A stretch of DNA of 64,000 bases from positions 3,472,001-3,536,000 of the forward strand of contig OY754476.1 in the NCBI GenBank assembly GCA_963575645.1. The letters are read 5' to 3'. A model generated the notes under the pieces. That model was not told the DNA's origin and ran no database searches. It was given only the letters and a program-made list of their open reading frames with translations. Source of the DNA: Xanthostigma xanthostigma (taxonomy: Eukaryota > Arthropoda > Insecta > Raphidioptera > Raphidiidae). A program made the position numbers and the translations under genes. Shown here piece by piece: positions 47,245-59,344 of this stretch (its first letter is position 1; each line of letters opens with the position of its first letter).

Positions 47245-47782
47245 AAGGACCCCGTACAAACCTTATAGGATTTGGATCTCAGTTAAATTGAACGAAATTA
47301 GTTTTATTTTATAGTCACTAAGGTCACTAAGAAAAAGTATCCATAGACAACCAATTATAACAACCAATTGATTTTTAGCTACAAATATGTTTAGAGAGAT
47401 TTTATATATAGGGATATCCAATGAATTCACAATCTTAAAAAATCCTAAGCTCTAGAAATATGTTTTCGAGTGCGCTGAATTCAAATATTACATAATTACT
47501 TTATATAGGGTGACATCTTCCAACCTACCTAGTTTTCGACTACTTTTCTATTTCTAAAAAAAGGCACAAAAATTGAACCTGGAACATGTTTGTGAATTCA
47601 ATGTATGTCCGGATCCCTATATCTAAAATCTCGCTAAACATATTTGTAGTTAAAAATCTGTTGGTTTTTAGGCTATGCGCCTATGAACACTTTTTCTTAG
47701 TGACTTTTAAACTATAAAATAAGACTATTTTCGATCAATTTCACCGAGAGCCAAAACCCATAAAGTTTGTGCGGGGTCCTTT
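47245..47782. mobile_element. Foldback element with arms of about 190 bp
   Basis: The left arm (47245-47441) begins AAGGACCCCGTACAAACCTT. The right arm (47585-47782) ends AAAGTTTGTGCGGGGTCCTT. Between them CTAAACATATTTGTAG / CTACAAATATGTTTAG, TTTTTCTTAGTGAC / GTCACTAAGAAAAA and GTGAATTCA pair across an unpaired loop of about 140 bp. No protein is encoded; the superfamily is unknown. The arms differ at perhaps one base in six, so it is fairly old. Confidence 0.75.
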
Positions 47783-48275
47783 AAAAATTTCGAAAAATAA
47801 AATTCCGCATAAAATTAATATTATTATTGTTGAAAATATATTTCCTGATTAGATAGTGACCTTGTCAACTTTGAAAATATACACGTGAGAAATGTACGTT
47901 AAAAAATAGTATGGAAATTTGTATGTTGTGTGCAGAAAACGGACTTCTTCATGTATATATATACTACATACATGCATATATGCATAAAGGGAAAAAAAGT
48001 ATCTTCAGTTGGTTTCACATGGATATTCGAAGAACCAGCAGTGACTCTAACACGAATCTGTTGACCTGCTAGTATGTGTGAAATCGCAATGTAAAATTAT
48101 AGTTCACCCACAAACCAAAAACGACTACATAACAACCCACTATGTTGATACTCCTAAAAAAGGATATGACTTATTTTAATAGAAGATTTGGTTCAAAGTT
48201 TCCCAGAGATATCTTGTCATGAATAACAACTTTTTCTGTTGTGCCGAAATTATTTATTTAAAAAAATATCGTTGC

Positions 48276-48512
48276 CTAGCGGCCCGGTCCTGCTTGACCC
48301 GAATTTGAAGATTACCACCGTTTTTTCGTCGACTTACGTTGCAAAATTGTCTCCACGAAAAGCTCTTTTATTTTAACGCGATAATATATAGCCTATGTCC
48401 AACCTGAAGAACCATTCTAAATATGGTGAAAAAATTTGAAATCAGATGAGTAGTTTCGGAAAATACCTCACATCCAAACTTACAAACTTTACCTTTTTAT
48501 AATATTAGTATA
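48276..48512 (-). mobile_element. Helitron-like / short dispersed element
   Basis: Second copy of the family at 40009-40228. Reversed, it starts TATACTAATATTATAAAAAGG and ends AGGACCGGGCCGCTAG (CTAG at 48276-48279). GGACATAGGCTATATATTAT and CTTTTCGTGGAGACAATTTT are shared with the other copy. Confidence 0.6.
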
Positions 48513-50207
48513 AATAGGTCAGTAACGTTTCCTTTTTTCCTCGGAACCCAGTTATAGCGAATCGTCATTTGTTTGCATTGAGTTTCTTAATGATTTTGAT
48601 AGATTCGAAAAACCACTAGCTTTTATGTTAAAGCTACAAAGTTGCAAGCTCGTCCGTATACGAGGCAACACGAAAGCAATTCAACGGTGATACGATATCC
48701 TTTCCCTACAGATCACTTTCTAGGTAAAGAAGTAGGGACAATATGAAAGCAATTTATTGGTGATATGCTCGACTTGAGTGATCTAAGAAACTCGAACGAC
48801 CTGCAAGGAAACGCGATCTCAGCAACATGTTAGAAAATCGCCCGTAGGTGTATGGAGGCGTTTAATGTCAAATTCTATGGCTTATACGAAGTCACTCTCA
48901 CGAGTTGATAAAATTTATATTTTTAGATTGATTACAATAGAATCATAAAAGACGCAAATTGTTCTTGCCTGGTCTGTCCAGCAAATGTAAACACATATTT
49001 GCTTAAATTCATTAATCACTCCATAAATTAACTCAAAAGTGATGAATCAAAAATGCAATCACTTGCAGTGTTTCTTTGAAATACACGAGTTGACTGTCCA
49101 AAATGTTGCCTTGTATATGAATGCCAGATTGCTCAGGTCACTGATATGGTTCTTATTGCCAATATCGTCAACATTAACTAGTGACTTTAATTGCTTTCAA
49201 GTTTCCTCGTATGCAGACGGCCTTAACTGTTATCTGTTTCGTCGCATTACAAATGGAAACTGATTATTTTTATCTAATCGACTTCAACACTTGGACTGAC
49301 TACAGTTACAGCCCTGGAGTATGAATCTTACTTCCCCGTATCTCACTCATTTCACTCTTCAGTAAACTCACACCACATATATTAAAGAGGGCACATTTTT
49401 ATCCTTTTTTCAAATGTATGCGGCTGAAAATTGCGTATCGAACTTACATTGTGAATACGACTACTGACATAGTCAACTGAGTATTTGTTAAACTGAGGGA
49501 CGACCAAAATTACTTTCCTTTAAAAAAATCGCATCGACAAAGACTGGAAAATAAAGAATTTTTATAGTCTTTCCCAGCACCAGATATAGAAGTCGCTACA
49601 AGGATAGAGGATCTATTTTTGATACAAAAAGGAGGATCAATTTTTTTTAGACACGCAACTATTGGACACTGTAGGTCGATATAAATCTATAATATGTGAT
49701 ACACGTCACGTAAAAATTAATCAAAGCATGCTATTCAACTACCTAACTAACAGATCTACAGAGCAAAAGAACAACAGATTTTTTTACCGAAACTATATTT
49801 AACAAATTCTGTTACAAATTTCGTTACATAAGGAAACAAGTTTACCCCCGTTTTTAAAGAAGTATTCATTTAAAAAATAGTAGCATCAATGTAGGCTGTT
49901 AGATTAAACACTGAGACTACTCTTTCACGCGGTAAGGATGAAAGTTGCGAAATGAAAATGTAAACGCTCGTGGGTGCACTTAAATTTGCCAATTTTTTCA
50001 ATATTTTTTCCGATTCGTTTGGAAGTGGTGTAGCGACGCATAGAAACGTTATCAAGGACATTGAATATCAACAACTGAAAGCAAAGGCTTTTCTCATAAA
50101 AATGTTGTTTTAAAAAAAAAAATACGGGTTTTGACTTAATTCTTTTAAGAATTTTATTATTGCATTTTTAAATTGCGCATAAAATAAATCTAAAATTTTA
50201 TTATACT
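48513..50207. other. No gene supported; ACCATTCC-family fragment at 49695-49785
   Basis: A+T-rich. A short reversed piece of the unnamed dispersed repeat (AATCAAAGCATGC, AACAGATCTACAGAGCAAAAG) lies at 49695-49785. Frames of 60-75 codons are unrecognised. Confidence 0.45.
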
Positions 50208-50659
50208 TTTTGACGTGATAACGTCTTATAAATTGATGAAACACCAATCTTATAAATTGATGAAACACCGGCTGCATGTACGAAAAAGTGTCACGTTCCG
50301 AAATGTGTCACGTTCCGCCTGACCCTGTGCGTGCAAACGAGAGCGCAGTATAAGCGATAGAGAAGCACGATCGGCCCAAGTTACAGGGAGTGAAAAATCC
50401 ACACCACCCGACCGTCCGTTTATTAAAACTGCGTGTATTTTGAAAACGGTTCATTATATTTAAAAACCGTTTCTACAGTTGGTTAGAACTCTAATTTTAC
50501 TATTTAAATATGTAAAAATAAATGTTTGGAAACGTATACGTATAATGTGAAAAATAAAAAAAATTCTTTTTCAACACTTTAGGAGTATGGTTCAATGTTT
50601 CTTTATGACGTTATCACGTAAAACTATCGTCCGTAAACCGACTTTACAGACAACCAATT
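50208..50659 (+). mobile_element. TIR element (ACGTGATAACGTC family), rearranged copy
   Basis: Both ends match the 13.3-kb copy. The left part contains two small tandem duplications (CTTATAAATTGATGAAACACC and TGTCACGTTCCG each occur twice). The element interior after GATCGGCCCAAG is replaced by about 200 bp of A+T-rich sequence (50388-50597) not found in the other copies, before ATGTTTCTTTATGACGTTAT resumes. Confidence 0.7.
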
Positions 50660-51730
50660 TTTCTTTCAATTTTTAGACGATAATGACTTTAGTTGCTCGT
50701 CATTCTCTGGTGTTGAGCGTTTTTAATCTACAATATCTATATTTTATATCATTACCGTCATTATTAAAAATGAATGAAACTGTTTTGCCGTTTCTAGTAT
50801 AATAATACTATTATGTTGCACTGCCACAAGAAACATGCATAGTTCCATCATTGTCATCAAATCGATATCAGACACTATTGAGTATTGACATTTGACAACT
50901 TGAACTACGAAAGTGTTGAACAACAAAATATTCTTTTGCCATACATCTCTCTACATGTCAAACATCCAACATTTGTTGTTATACAGTGATTCCAAAACAA
51001 AAAGCATTTGTATTTGCGACAAAATATTACTAAAAAAAAAAAACAACAACGGAAAACCAGTAACGCCGTTCACAAAAGAAAGATTTTAGCCAAAATGACT
51101 AAAAATTAGCGTCCGTTTAAAGAAAGGTAATCCGAAAAGTTATTCGTGAAATTTTGCGACGTCACTTTTACCATAAAACCAGGCCAAGGTACATATATTA
51201 TTATACTTGAAATCATCTATGTTTTCAATGGTAACGGGTGAAATATTAATGTTAATTCATTTAAAGCGGGCGTCACATTTTTGACATCTGACTACACACA
51301 GTAAGATAAGAAGCTCTGCTTGTTTGTGTTTATGTCGCTATGTGTTGATTTACATAAATAACGCATAAGGTAGATGGACCAATTATTGGTTTTATGAAGG
51401 GAGAACCAAGGCTAGACACGCATGACCGAAAGAGCAATCGGCCGACTGTAAGTACTCTTTGGCCAATTAGTGGCAGATCCAGGATTTTGATTTGGGAGGG
51501 CTTGATCCAGCTGAGGATAGGCTTTATCAAGCTAAACACTAAAAAAACACACAACATTTCAGTTCAGAATTTCCTCGGATAACTTTCTGCGAATTCTTCA
51601 ATGACTTCGACAGGTTGTATCTCAAGTACTACACGCGACGGGGGGTGCCGGTGGTACTTAAAATATATTGTAAATTGTACTGTCGATAGTATAGTACTAT
51701 AATATTATCAAGTTTGAGAGTTGTCAGAGG
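50660..51730. other. No gene seen
   Basis: At about 51467-51500, GTGGCAGATCCAGGATTTTG followed by a G run recalls a widespread animal repeat, but no second copy is present. Otherwise A+T-rich. Confidence 0.4.
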
Positions 51731-52000
51731 TTGATCCATATGCTTTTGGAGGGGGCTTCAAACAGGCTTACAGAGAACTTGATCAAACTCAGTAGACCTA
51801 AAGTCAGAAAAGTGGTTGGGCTCTTAATCGGTCATGCACGCCTAAGAAAGCATCTACACATAATAAGAATACGTCAGGAATCGACAAAGTGTAGATTTTG
51901 CGAAATGAAGGACAAAACAGCCAACCATTTACTGTTTGAATGCGAAGCCCTAGCCTACAGGAGAACAATCATCTTTGAATACATTGATGAGAGCGAATAA
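51731..52000 (+). pseudogene. LINE ORF2 protein, C-terminal Cys-His fragment
   Basis: The 89-codon frame contains LSRPKVRKVVGLLIGHARLR and KHLHIIRIRQ, then a zinc-binding pattern C-x2-C-x8-H-x4-C (residues 54, 57, 66, 71: CRFCEMKDKTANHLLFEC) and EALAYRR. This is the typical end of non-LTR retrotransposon ORF2 proteins, after the RT and RNase H-like region. It is a different family from the fragment at 23.4 kb, which lacks the Cys-His motif. The upstream RT domain is not present. The next codons after 52000 remain partly readable in other frames, so the copy is old. Confidence 0.75.
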
Positions 52001-52581
52001 TCTTGAAACCAATCATCTAAAGTTCACGAGGAGATAAAAACTATTGAAGGACTAGATCCAGGACAAGGGGGAGCGCAAAAATTCTTTTAAGATGGCGTGC
52101 ATAACAGACTATTAAGCCATAACCCTTAATTTATTCCTTCATTCAGCCTCGTATGCAGCGGCCTGAACTGGTACATTTACCTTACAGAATGAGAAGAAAG
52201 ACATAAACAGTTGCAAGAGAGAAAGGAAAGATATGTATTGTTTGTGAACGTTATTACTGAAGGAGTAAAAGAGGAGGTTAAGTAGACGGCTCTTTATTAA
52301 TGATGAGAAATGGGAAGATGGGTCGAAGTGTTAAGACGAAGATTATTTCACTGTGATTATCATAGTTTGAAGAGCACACGGGGCACTTATATCAATATCT
52401 GATATTGTCTAGGAATTCAGACTAACAATTCCTAATGACTGGGTTCCCACAGCCTCAAAACTCAAAGAGATACAGACGTTTTTCTCACCTACTGGATTTT
52501 CAGTTCGTCTTTTACTACAAATATGATCAATCTGAAAAAGATCTGAGATATTTCGAATCACTTCTTTTTAAAAAAAAAAAA
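52001..52581. other. No gene seen
   Basis: Probably the decayed 3' region of the LINE (about 52001-52110), then unassigned sequence. Confidence 0.35.
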
Positions 52582-52740
52582 GTACTCCGGGAGTGCCGTC
52601 AGAAGTGAAAACTTGAATATTACCTCTACTCTCCATTCGTCTTACGAATTTTCGATCAGGTCACGTGTCCTGACGCGAGTTTAACATTTTTTACCCATTA
52701 CAAAAAAAGTGTACAACGCCGCTAAAGAAGTTTTCACTTC
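52582..52740 (-). mobile_element. TIR element (GAAGTGAAAACTT family), internally deleted copy
   Basis: Opposite orientation to 12408-12690. It retains the hairpin (GTACTCCGGGAGTGC, 52582-52596, with one change), both inverted ends (52602 and 52740) and AACGCCGCTAAAGAAG. About 120 bp of interior are missing compared with the 12.4-kb copy. Confidence 0.65.
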
Positions 52741-52887
52741 AAAAAACTTTACCTTAGATTTTCCTCATATTACTTAACTCCTAGAAATAACGCTCAAGAA
52801 AAATTCTCTATATTATATATTTTTAATTTTCAAATTGGAATCAACGTACTGTTTTCTGCAAGTATTAAGAAAAATCTTAGATCTATT

Positions 52888-53100
52888 TAATGTACGACGT
52901 TTTGTCTATAGATTTAGACTTTTTCAAGTACATACTGAAAATTAAAAACAGTAATTTATTTATTAATAATTATTGTTTTTAAGTTTCTGTATGTACTTGA
53001 AAAAGTATAAATCTATAGACGGAACGTCGTACATTAAATAAACCTTATATTTTTGTCCACAATCCTGCGATTTTTCTTATTATTATTATCACGATGGACT
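52888..53100. mobile_element. Penelope tails in inverted pair
   Basis: TAATGTACGACGTTTTGTCT, ATAGATTTAGACTTTTTCAA (52888-52933) is inverted against TTGAAAAAGTATAAATCTAT, AGACGGAACGTCGTACATTA (about 52990-53036), with some 55 bp between. The right-hand tail continues into TTGTCCACAATCCTGCGATT as in the element at 17.7 kb. Both carry the hammerhead-like stem, with changes in GAAA (GGAA, AAAA). Confidence 0.7.
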
Positions 53101-53485
53101 ACTAATTATTTTTAAAGGTACCTATCTAACATTTTGAATGTTGACAAAAATACGATTTTTTTCACAAAACTGTGTTGTTTGCATTCTTTTGATGTTTTTT
53201 TAAAATGACTCAATTGCTCACATTTTAATTTTCGTACGCATATTTCTTAGAAAACCGGCCAAATATCGACTAAATAAGAAACAACCTATAATAAACTAAA
53301 TTGGAGCATAAAGGTCATAGGATCTTCTTGAGTCTGGTAAGACATACGAAGGGATAAGATAAGATAAAAAGTTTATTATAATTTTTATATTTACAGTTTA
53401 CATAATACGTATATTGTTGGTACCAATTCCCACCCAACACATTTAATGTGTGTTTTTTAGCGTTTATTTTATTTTTATAAAAAAA

Positions 53486-53547
53486 ACTGAGAAAAAACCC
53501 ATCTTTTACCAGTGATACGGGACCTTAATAACGACAAAAGATAGTAC
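53486..53547 (+). repeat. Short dispersed repeat shared with 621-692
   Basis: Same CTGAGAAAAAA, CAGTGATAC and CCTTAATAACGAC blocks. No SOD-like frame follows here. Confidence 0.5.
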
Positions 53548-54320
53548 CTATGTGCACATAAAACAACATTATTTGAGGTTTTAGGTGAATATTATGGACT
53601 CAAAATGTTTAATTTGTCTATGTGTTCGCTTATCATTTTTAACATACGAAGGGAGAAATGTGTGCCTAGTGAGAAAATAGAAAATGGGTACCGAAATAGT
53701 GATCTTTGAGAGCCACTGATTGACTAGACTAAACGTGCCAAACAAAGTATCTACTGTCATAATAACAGCCGTCAGATTTCGTCGATTATTTTTAGGCGCG
53801 ACCACACATTAGCTGAAAAGCCTATCTAGTCGTGATGTTGTGATGATTAAATTAAAACTATTGCAAAACTATAAATAGTTATGGAGGTAAAAATTCAGGA
53901 ACAGCAATTTACCGAGAGACTCTAGGGCGTTGTTATTCTTGAAATAGTTACACACCTCCCACTGCGGTGGTGAGAGATTGGTCGGAATCGATTCAGTGAG
54001 ACTTTTTTCTATAAATTTGGTTAATATAAAACGTACCAGATGCGCTTAGTGTAAATGAAAGTTGCAGTTTTGCAAAATGCATGAAAACATGAAAAGAATT
54101 ATGATCTATTGAAAGATATAAAAATATCTCAGATATGCTAAATATTAACTTATTTTATAGAGAAAAAATATGCTGAATCGATTTAGCAAAAACGCAAGTC
54201 AGTATTTTGTTTAAGAGGTGTGACGGTTCAAAATGTTAAAAATTAAAATTACTTAAAACGGCTATATTAATTACACTAAAAGAGATGCAAGGTTCCGGGT
54301 GGTCGAAACCAATTCCGCGT
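53548..54320. other. No gene seen
   Basis: TTTTTAGGCGCGACCACACA at about 53788 resembles TTTTTTAGGCGCGAACTAAG at 63933, a possible short repeat. Nothing else. Confidence 0.35.
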
Positions 54321-54390
54321 AATATCAATAATTATAATTATTATCATAATAATAATGCATAAACGTCCGTTTCAAGACTTTATGTCATAA
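54321..54390 (-). mobile_element. SINE tail fragment
   Basis: Reversed, it ends AACGGACGTTTATGCATT plus (ATT)n, matching the tail of the SINE at 44201-44587. Head and body are missing. Confidence 0.5.
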
Positions 54391-54447
54391 CAGACGCCAT
54401 TCGCACCATTACTATTTTCCATTTACTACACTTCCCGTTATTAGGGA

Positions 54448-54700
54448 AAATTGGTTGTCTGTAAAGTCGGTTTACGGACGATAGTTTTACGTGATAACGT
54501 CATAAAGAAACATTGATGAACTCTCTGACGTCACGCGAGAAGAGAGAGAAATGCGTACAAGCCGATGCTTGGGCCGATCATGCCTCTCTATCGCTTATAC
54601 CGCGCTCTCGCTTGCACGCTCAGGCTCAGGCGGAACGTGACACTTTTTCGTGCGTGCAGCCGGTGTTTCATCAATTTATAAGACGTTATCACGTCAAAAA
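54448..54700 (-). mobile_element. TIR element (ACGTGATAACGTC family), complete-looking copy
   Basis: Nearly identical to 13299-13549 in reverse orientation. The open frame of about 64 codons is kept with two or three amino-acid changes, but composition and lack of any domain argue against a gene. Confidence 0.7.
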
Positions 54701-55504
54701 TCAATTCTTCAAGTGTCAACACTGTCGAAACCCCTTATATATTTTTACTATGTGTGTGACCGTACTGACGGCATGGCTAGAAGTGCAAGATTTTTAATAG
54801 CCTGGCACAGTTCTTCATTGTAGGGTGTATGCCACTGTATACTAACTTGCTGCGTTTTCTGTAGACATGAAATGTAGAACACGGTACACTAATTTTGTGA
54901 TAATATTACATCCGATTGCGCGAAATATACTGAATTTATTGTTATTTATTAGATTTTGATTAAATCGAAAAAAAATTTAGTAGAAATATAAAAAATATTT
55001 TTTTATGGGAAACACTCTAAATGAAAGGTGACGGACCTGAACAGCCGCTACTGATGCAAACACGATTCGGAACGGAAAACGTGTGTCAGAAAAAGTGCTC
55101 GTGGTTTGATATATTTCGAGGAAACTTTTTTAGCATTCAATGATTAAATTTTTTTGCGGTATTTGAGTTTAATTTAATTATATGTATATCATAATCGATT
55201 TTTAAATAGAGAAAGCATTATTTCAAAACTTTTTGTAGAATTAATGTAATTTCTAAATCAGTGAATATTTAACATAAATCTTGTATTCACAAAATTATGA
55301 AAGCGTCGAATCATAAAAGCTTCACGGAAGGATAGTGTTTCTATATATTTATGCGCATATGGATGCGTCTCTATTTTTATGTGACATAGGATATTTAAAA
55401 CTGAATTATCAATGTTATTAATTTCAAAACGCATTTTTACTTCTATGGAAACATAACTCGCAATACCTACATATTATGTATTTATTTTTTTAATGTTCTG
55501 GTAA
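54701..55504. other. No gene seen
   Basis: A+T-rich with no recognised feature. Confidence 0.45.
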
Positions 55505-56018
55505 TCTAAATATATAAAAGGAAACCGTGACTGACTGACTGACTGACTAACTGACTAACTGACTGACTAACTGACTAACTGACTGACTGATCTGTCAACG
55601 CACAGCTCCAATTACTGAACGGATTGGGTTGAAATTTGGCACACAGATAGTTATTATGACGTAAGCATCCGTTAAGAACATATTTTTGAAAATCCAAACT
55701 CTAAAATGATTAACGGGGGTTCAAAATTTGCATGGAGAAATCATATAAGATAGATGTATCAATTCGAAAATTCGCAGGATTACTCCTGTCAACAAATAAA
55801 TAAACACGTGTTTTGTGCTTTTTCAGAGGGTGAAAAGAGGTAAATAGTCTAAAACCAACATTGGTGTCATTTTCAAGGTTTTTCTAGACTGACGCTACAG
55901 TCATCAATTTTCGAATTTATTAAGGAGGTCTACGTCGAGAAAGGAGTTACTATGCCAAATAATTGAAATACGTTCGCGTTTCGTCTCAATCGCGAGCGAA
56001 GCCGCGAGTAACGGCTAG
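55505..56018 (+). mobile_element. Non-autonomous Helitron, complete-looking
   Basis: It starts TCTAAATATATAAAAGGAAA and contains a (GACT)n-type minisatellite (55530-55590) and CACAGCTCCAATTACTGAAC, ATTGGGTTGAAATTTGGCAC. The end is a hairpin, TCGCG-AGCGAAGC-CGCGA, then GTAACGG and CTAG (56015-56018). This family is widespread in insects. The 5' flank is A, as expected; the 3' flank is G rather than T. No coding. Confidence 0.75.
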
Positions 56019-56269
56019 GAAAGAAAAGAATTTTTATGTTAGAATTTTTTTTTTAATTTTCTTTGGTAGTACATACCTACCCTTAATTGGTTAAGATTAT
56101 TATTATTATTTCAAAAATTTAAATATAACAAGGCTGAACAAATTATAATTTTGAAAACAAACCCGATTTTAAAAAATCGGGACCCAATATTGAACGTTGT
56201 AGACCTGTACCCTAGAAAATTTCTTGTTTAGGAAATTCATACTTAGCAAATAAAAACAGACCAACAGAC

Positions 56270-56415
56270 AAACAGTCAAACAGACGCACAGAGTTTTTCC
56301 AAAAAATATGTTTTTTGGATTCGGGGGACCTCAAAACGAAAAAATATTTTAAAATTTTGAAAAGCTAATTTTGACTTAAACTAGTACCATTGTCCACTTG
56401 TGGGTTGGAATGGTA
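56270..56415 (-). repeat. ACCATTCC-family 5' part
   Basis: Reversed, it begins TTACCATTCCAACCCACAAG and reads into GAGGTCCCCCGAATCC and CATATTTTTTGGAAAAACTC. It is the most consensus-like head of the family in the window and stops before the CAGGTCAAACGG core. Confidence 0.7.
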
Positions 56416-56733
56416 AAATTATAGAACATTACAAAAAATAAACTAATAGTATTTTACAGACAGAAAGATTATACGAATTCTGTTATAATAACTTATCCGA
56501 CTATGTAACATTTCCATATAGACACGCGTTAAATGTGTCATCAAACAACGGTTTAATATTTAAATACATAGCAAGCATGCAATTTTAGATACAAAAAGAC
56601 TATTTCTCTATAAACACAGTCATACTTTAACTACATAAATGCAGTCACTCTCATTAGTAAAGTCTGAATCAAATAATCCAACGTGATTCTGAAATACAGA
56701 AAACTGTTCACTAAAATCAGAAATTGAGCCGTA

Positions 56734-56924
56734 CACGGAAAGAAAATTTCACTAAAAATTACCGTTAAAATCATCCTAAAAATTACCGTAGTGTACTATA
56801 ATTCTGGGACACTAATAAAATTAATAATTACAGAAGAATCCGGTAAAAAAACATTCGGTTTTTTAGTAATTTTTTAAATTAATAATTTGAATTTAGAGGT
56901 AATTTTTACTGTTTTTTTTCCATG
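56734..56924. mobile_element. Tc1/mariner-type MITE
   Basis: Left end CACGGAAAGAAAATTTCAC, right end (reversed) CATGGAAAAAAAACAGTAA; both continue into AAAAATTACC. TA lies on each side (56732-56733, 56925-56926). Length is 191 bp. No coding. Confidence 0.6.
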
Positions 56925-56926
56925 TA

Positions 56927-59340
56927 TAAATGAAAACAGAAGAAGCCTTACACAGTGGCCAAACAAAATTTTTATGCGTACAATCCGTCATGTTCATTAC
57001 AGTTTTTACTGTCAAATCACATATCCTTAACATACAAAATTGGTCCTGCGGTTTAATATTTTTTTGTAACGGGTCCAATTAGACACGTACATTTTAAAAT
57101 TATTTTATCATAAATCATAATTTAGTACACCCCTGTTTTAATATCAATTGAATAACTTTATCATTAATTATACAATCAGCTTCAAAGATATTTTTTAAAT
57201 ATTTTAGAAAATTCTAAATTCAAAAATGCATTCTGGTTTTAGCTTTTAAAGAGTAAAGTTGGCTCGGAGTTTAAATCTACTTATTCATTTTCAATTTCTT
57301 AATTTTCATAAAATATCCGTCGTCGACACGCGCTTTAAATCAGTTTTAAAATAAGTCAGTAAGAACTGAGTGGACTGAGGCTAATAAACCAATTAATTAT
57401 TAGATTAAATGTAACTACATAATTTCAATCAATTATAAAATAAGAAATCATAATTACTGTTAAAATATATTTAATATAAAACGTGAATACACAAGTTCAG
57501 TTTAAATAAAATTCTATAAAATAATTTTAACCTGCACCTTCCTTCCACTGCGAAAGGGTCAGGTTATATTTTCATTAAAATTTAGAATCGCACAATGAAA
57601 AAAATAATGGTTGCGAAATTAATCAAACTGAAAATGATTCCAAAAAATTCCAAGACTGATGCAAAATTAATGTGGAATATCTCCAAGAGATTACAAAAAC
57701 AAAAGTGTAATCAAAATACAATGAGAGAAAACAAAGAAAGAGAACATGAAAAAACATCAGACAGCAAAAAAGCACTAAGAAAACAAAAATTCTAAATTTA
57801 GTAGGAATGTGAAGCGATCGCTTTAAAATTGATAATTCTTCGTCAACAGAGCAAAATCTGATGCAAAATGGCAAATCACGATTACAAATAGATCACGATC
57901 AGGTCGAAAGTTGACGAGCGTGTAGAATGTAGACGATTCGTTGCCAGCCGTCAACCAGGAACCGTGAGCCAAGAACTTTGTGAGTCGAGGTAGAACAGAG
58001 TAAACTGGCAGAAGTACATATACGGGGTTTCTCATGACGGGCGGGTATACACAGCTACCACAAAATTATAATATTATATACTAGTGTGACCTGTGCGAAT
58101 TATTCGCACTAAATAAGTATAATAATTATCACTTTACAAAATTATTTTTTAAATATGATTGCTGGTATTCAATTCGTTTCTAATTTTGCACACTGCTTAT
58201 AACGTTCTTCTTTTTGTTGTATTACAATATGAAGCTCAGATAACAGATCGAAGAAATATTTTACTAAAATTGTCATATAGAGGCGCAAGTAGCAAAAGCG
58301 TTGAGCTAAGCCGTCAGATGGCATCATGCAGCATTGCTGTGACGTTGTTCAGCGTTGATCGCTGTTTCAAAATTAAAGCCGTTAGATGGCAAACGTTATT
58401 CAGCCTTGCTGTATTTTAATTAATTTACAAGAACAAAAGCAATAATAAATTTTTTAGTTGTCGATGTCAGTAGAGCAAGCAATTATCTGTAAAATGATAT
58501 ATAATTTATGTGGAGAAATTGTGAGGTTTTTTCTAAAAAGGGAAACAAACATCTTTAACCTTAGCGTATTAATATATAATATGATTTATCCATTTTTAGG
58601 TTATATATAAAATTCTAGATCCAAATTGTGCTAAGTACTAAAGCCAACCGTTTTCAAGTTATTACAATTATTTACAAACATTTTTAGTTAACATTTTAAA
58701 ATTAATACCTCCCAGACGAATAAAGTTTGTACAGTTTAGGCTGATTTCTCTCGATTCGATCCGTTCCCATATCCTTGATGAATGCTTAGTTCCGATCTAG
58801 AAGCAATTACATTATGGTATCATGAGTGACTCTGACAATGATTCTTGTATTGGCTTCTGCCAGAGAAGAATGTTTTCATTAGTAAGAGACGTAGGAAAAA
58901 GGTATGTATGCATCAATTTAATAAGAACAAATCTGGGGGAGGTAAAACTTGTCAAATAAAGATACATTCAAGAACTATCAACGTATGACTGTTTCAGGCG
59001 ATGCTTCATTCCTTATAAAATCGATTTTCCCAGTCATTATGTGCCGTCGGAATTGGAATGAAATAAACACGTTTAATCGACCAATCCATCGGTCCCTTAT
59101 CGTTTCTTCTCGTATTGAGCTTTCCTTTCCAGTGCAGGCATCTTGGTATTAACTTTCCTTTCAATATCGGCCAACGTCGGATCGGGAGAAATACGAATCC
59201 GTTTTAGGTACAGCCTTAAGCTATGTAATATTTGTAGATCTAAAATGTCTTCTTGAAACATGACAGAAGCGAGAGGTAGAACTACTAGTCTTTCCGACCG
59301 ACAATCCAAGAATGTAGTGATTACTAATAATAATTAATCT
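56927..59340. other. No gene supported
   Basis: A lysine-rich 66-codon frame at 57595 and an ATG frame at about 58822 (MSDSDNDSCIGFCQRR...) are not recognised. At 58280-58410 AGCCGTCAGATGGCATC and AGCCGTTAGATGGCAAAC form a small diverged tandem repeat. Confidence 0.4.
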
Positions 59341-59344
59341 GTCA

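Noticed and set aside
51467..51500. GTGGCAGATCCAGGATTTTG phrase
   Set aside because: Recalls a common animal repeat, but with no second copy here I cannot define an element.
57595..57795. Lysine-rich 66-codon frame with KLMWNISKRLQK
   Set aside because: Low-complexity A-rich sequence; similarity to LINE proteins too weak to claim.
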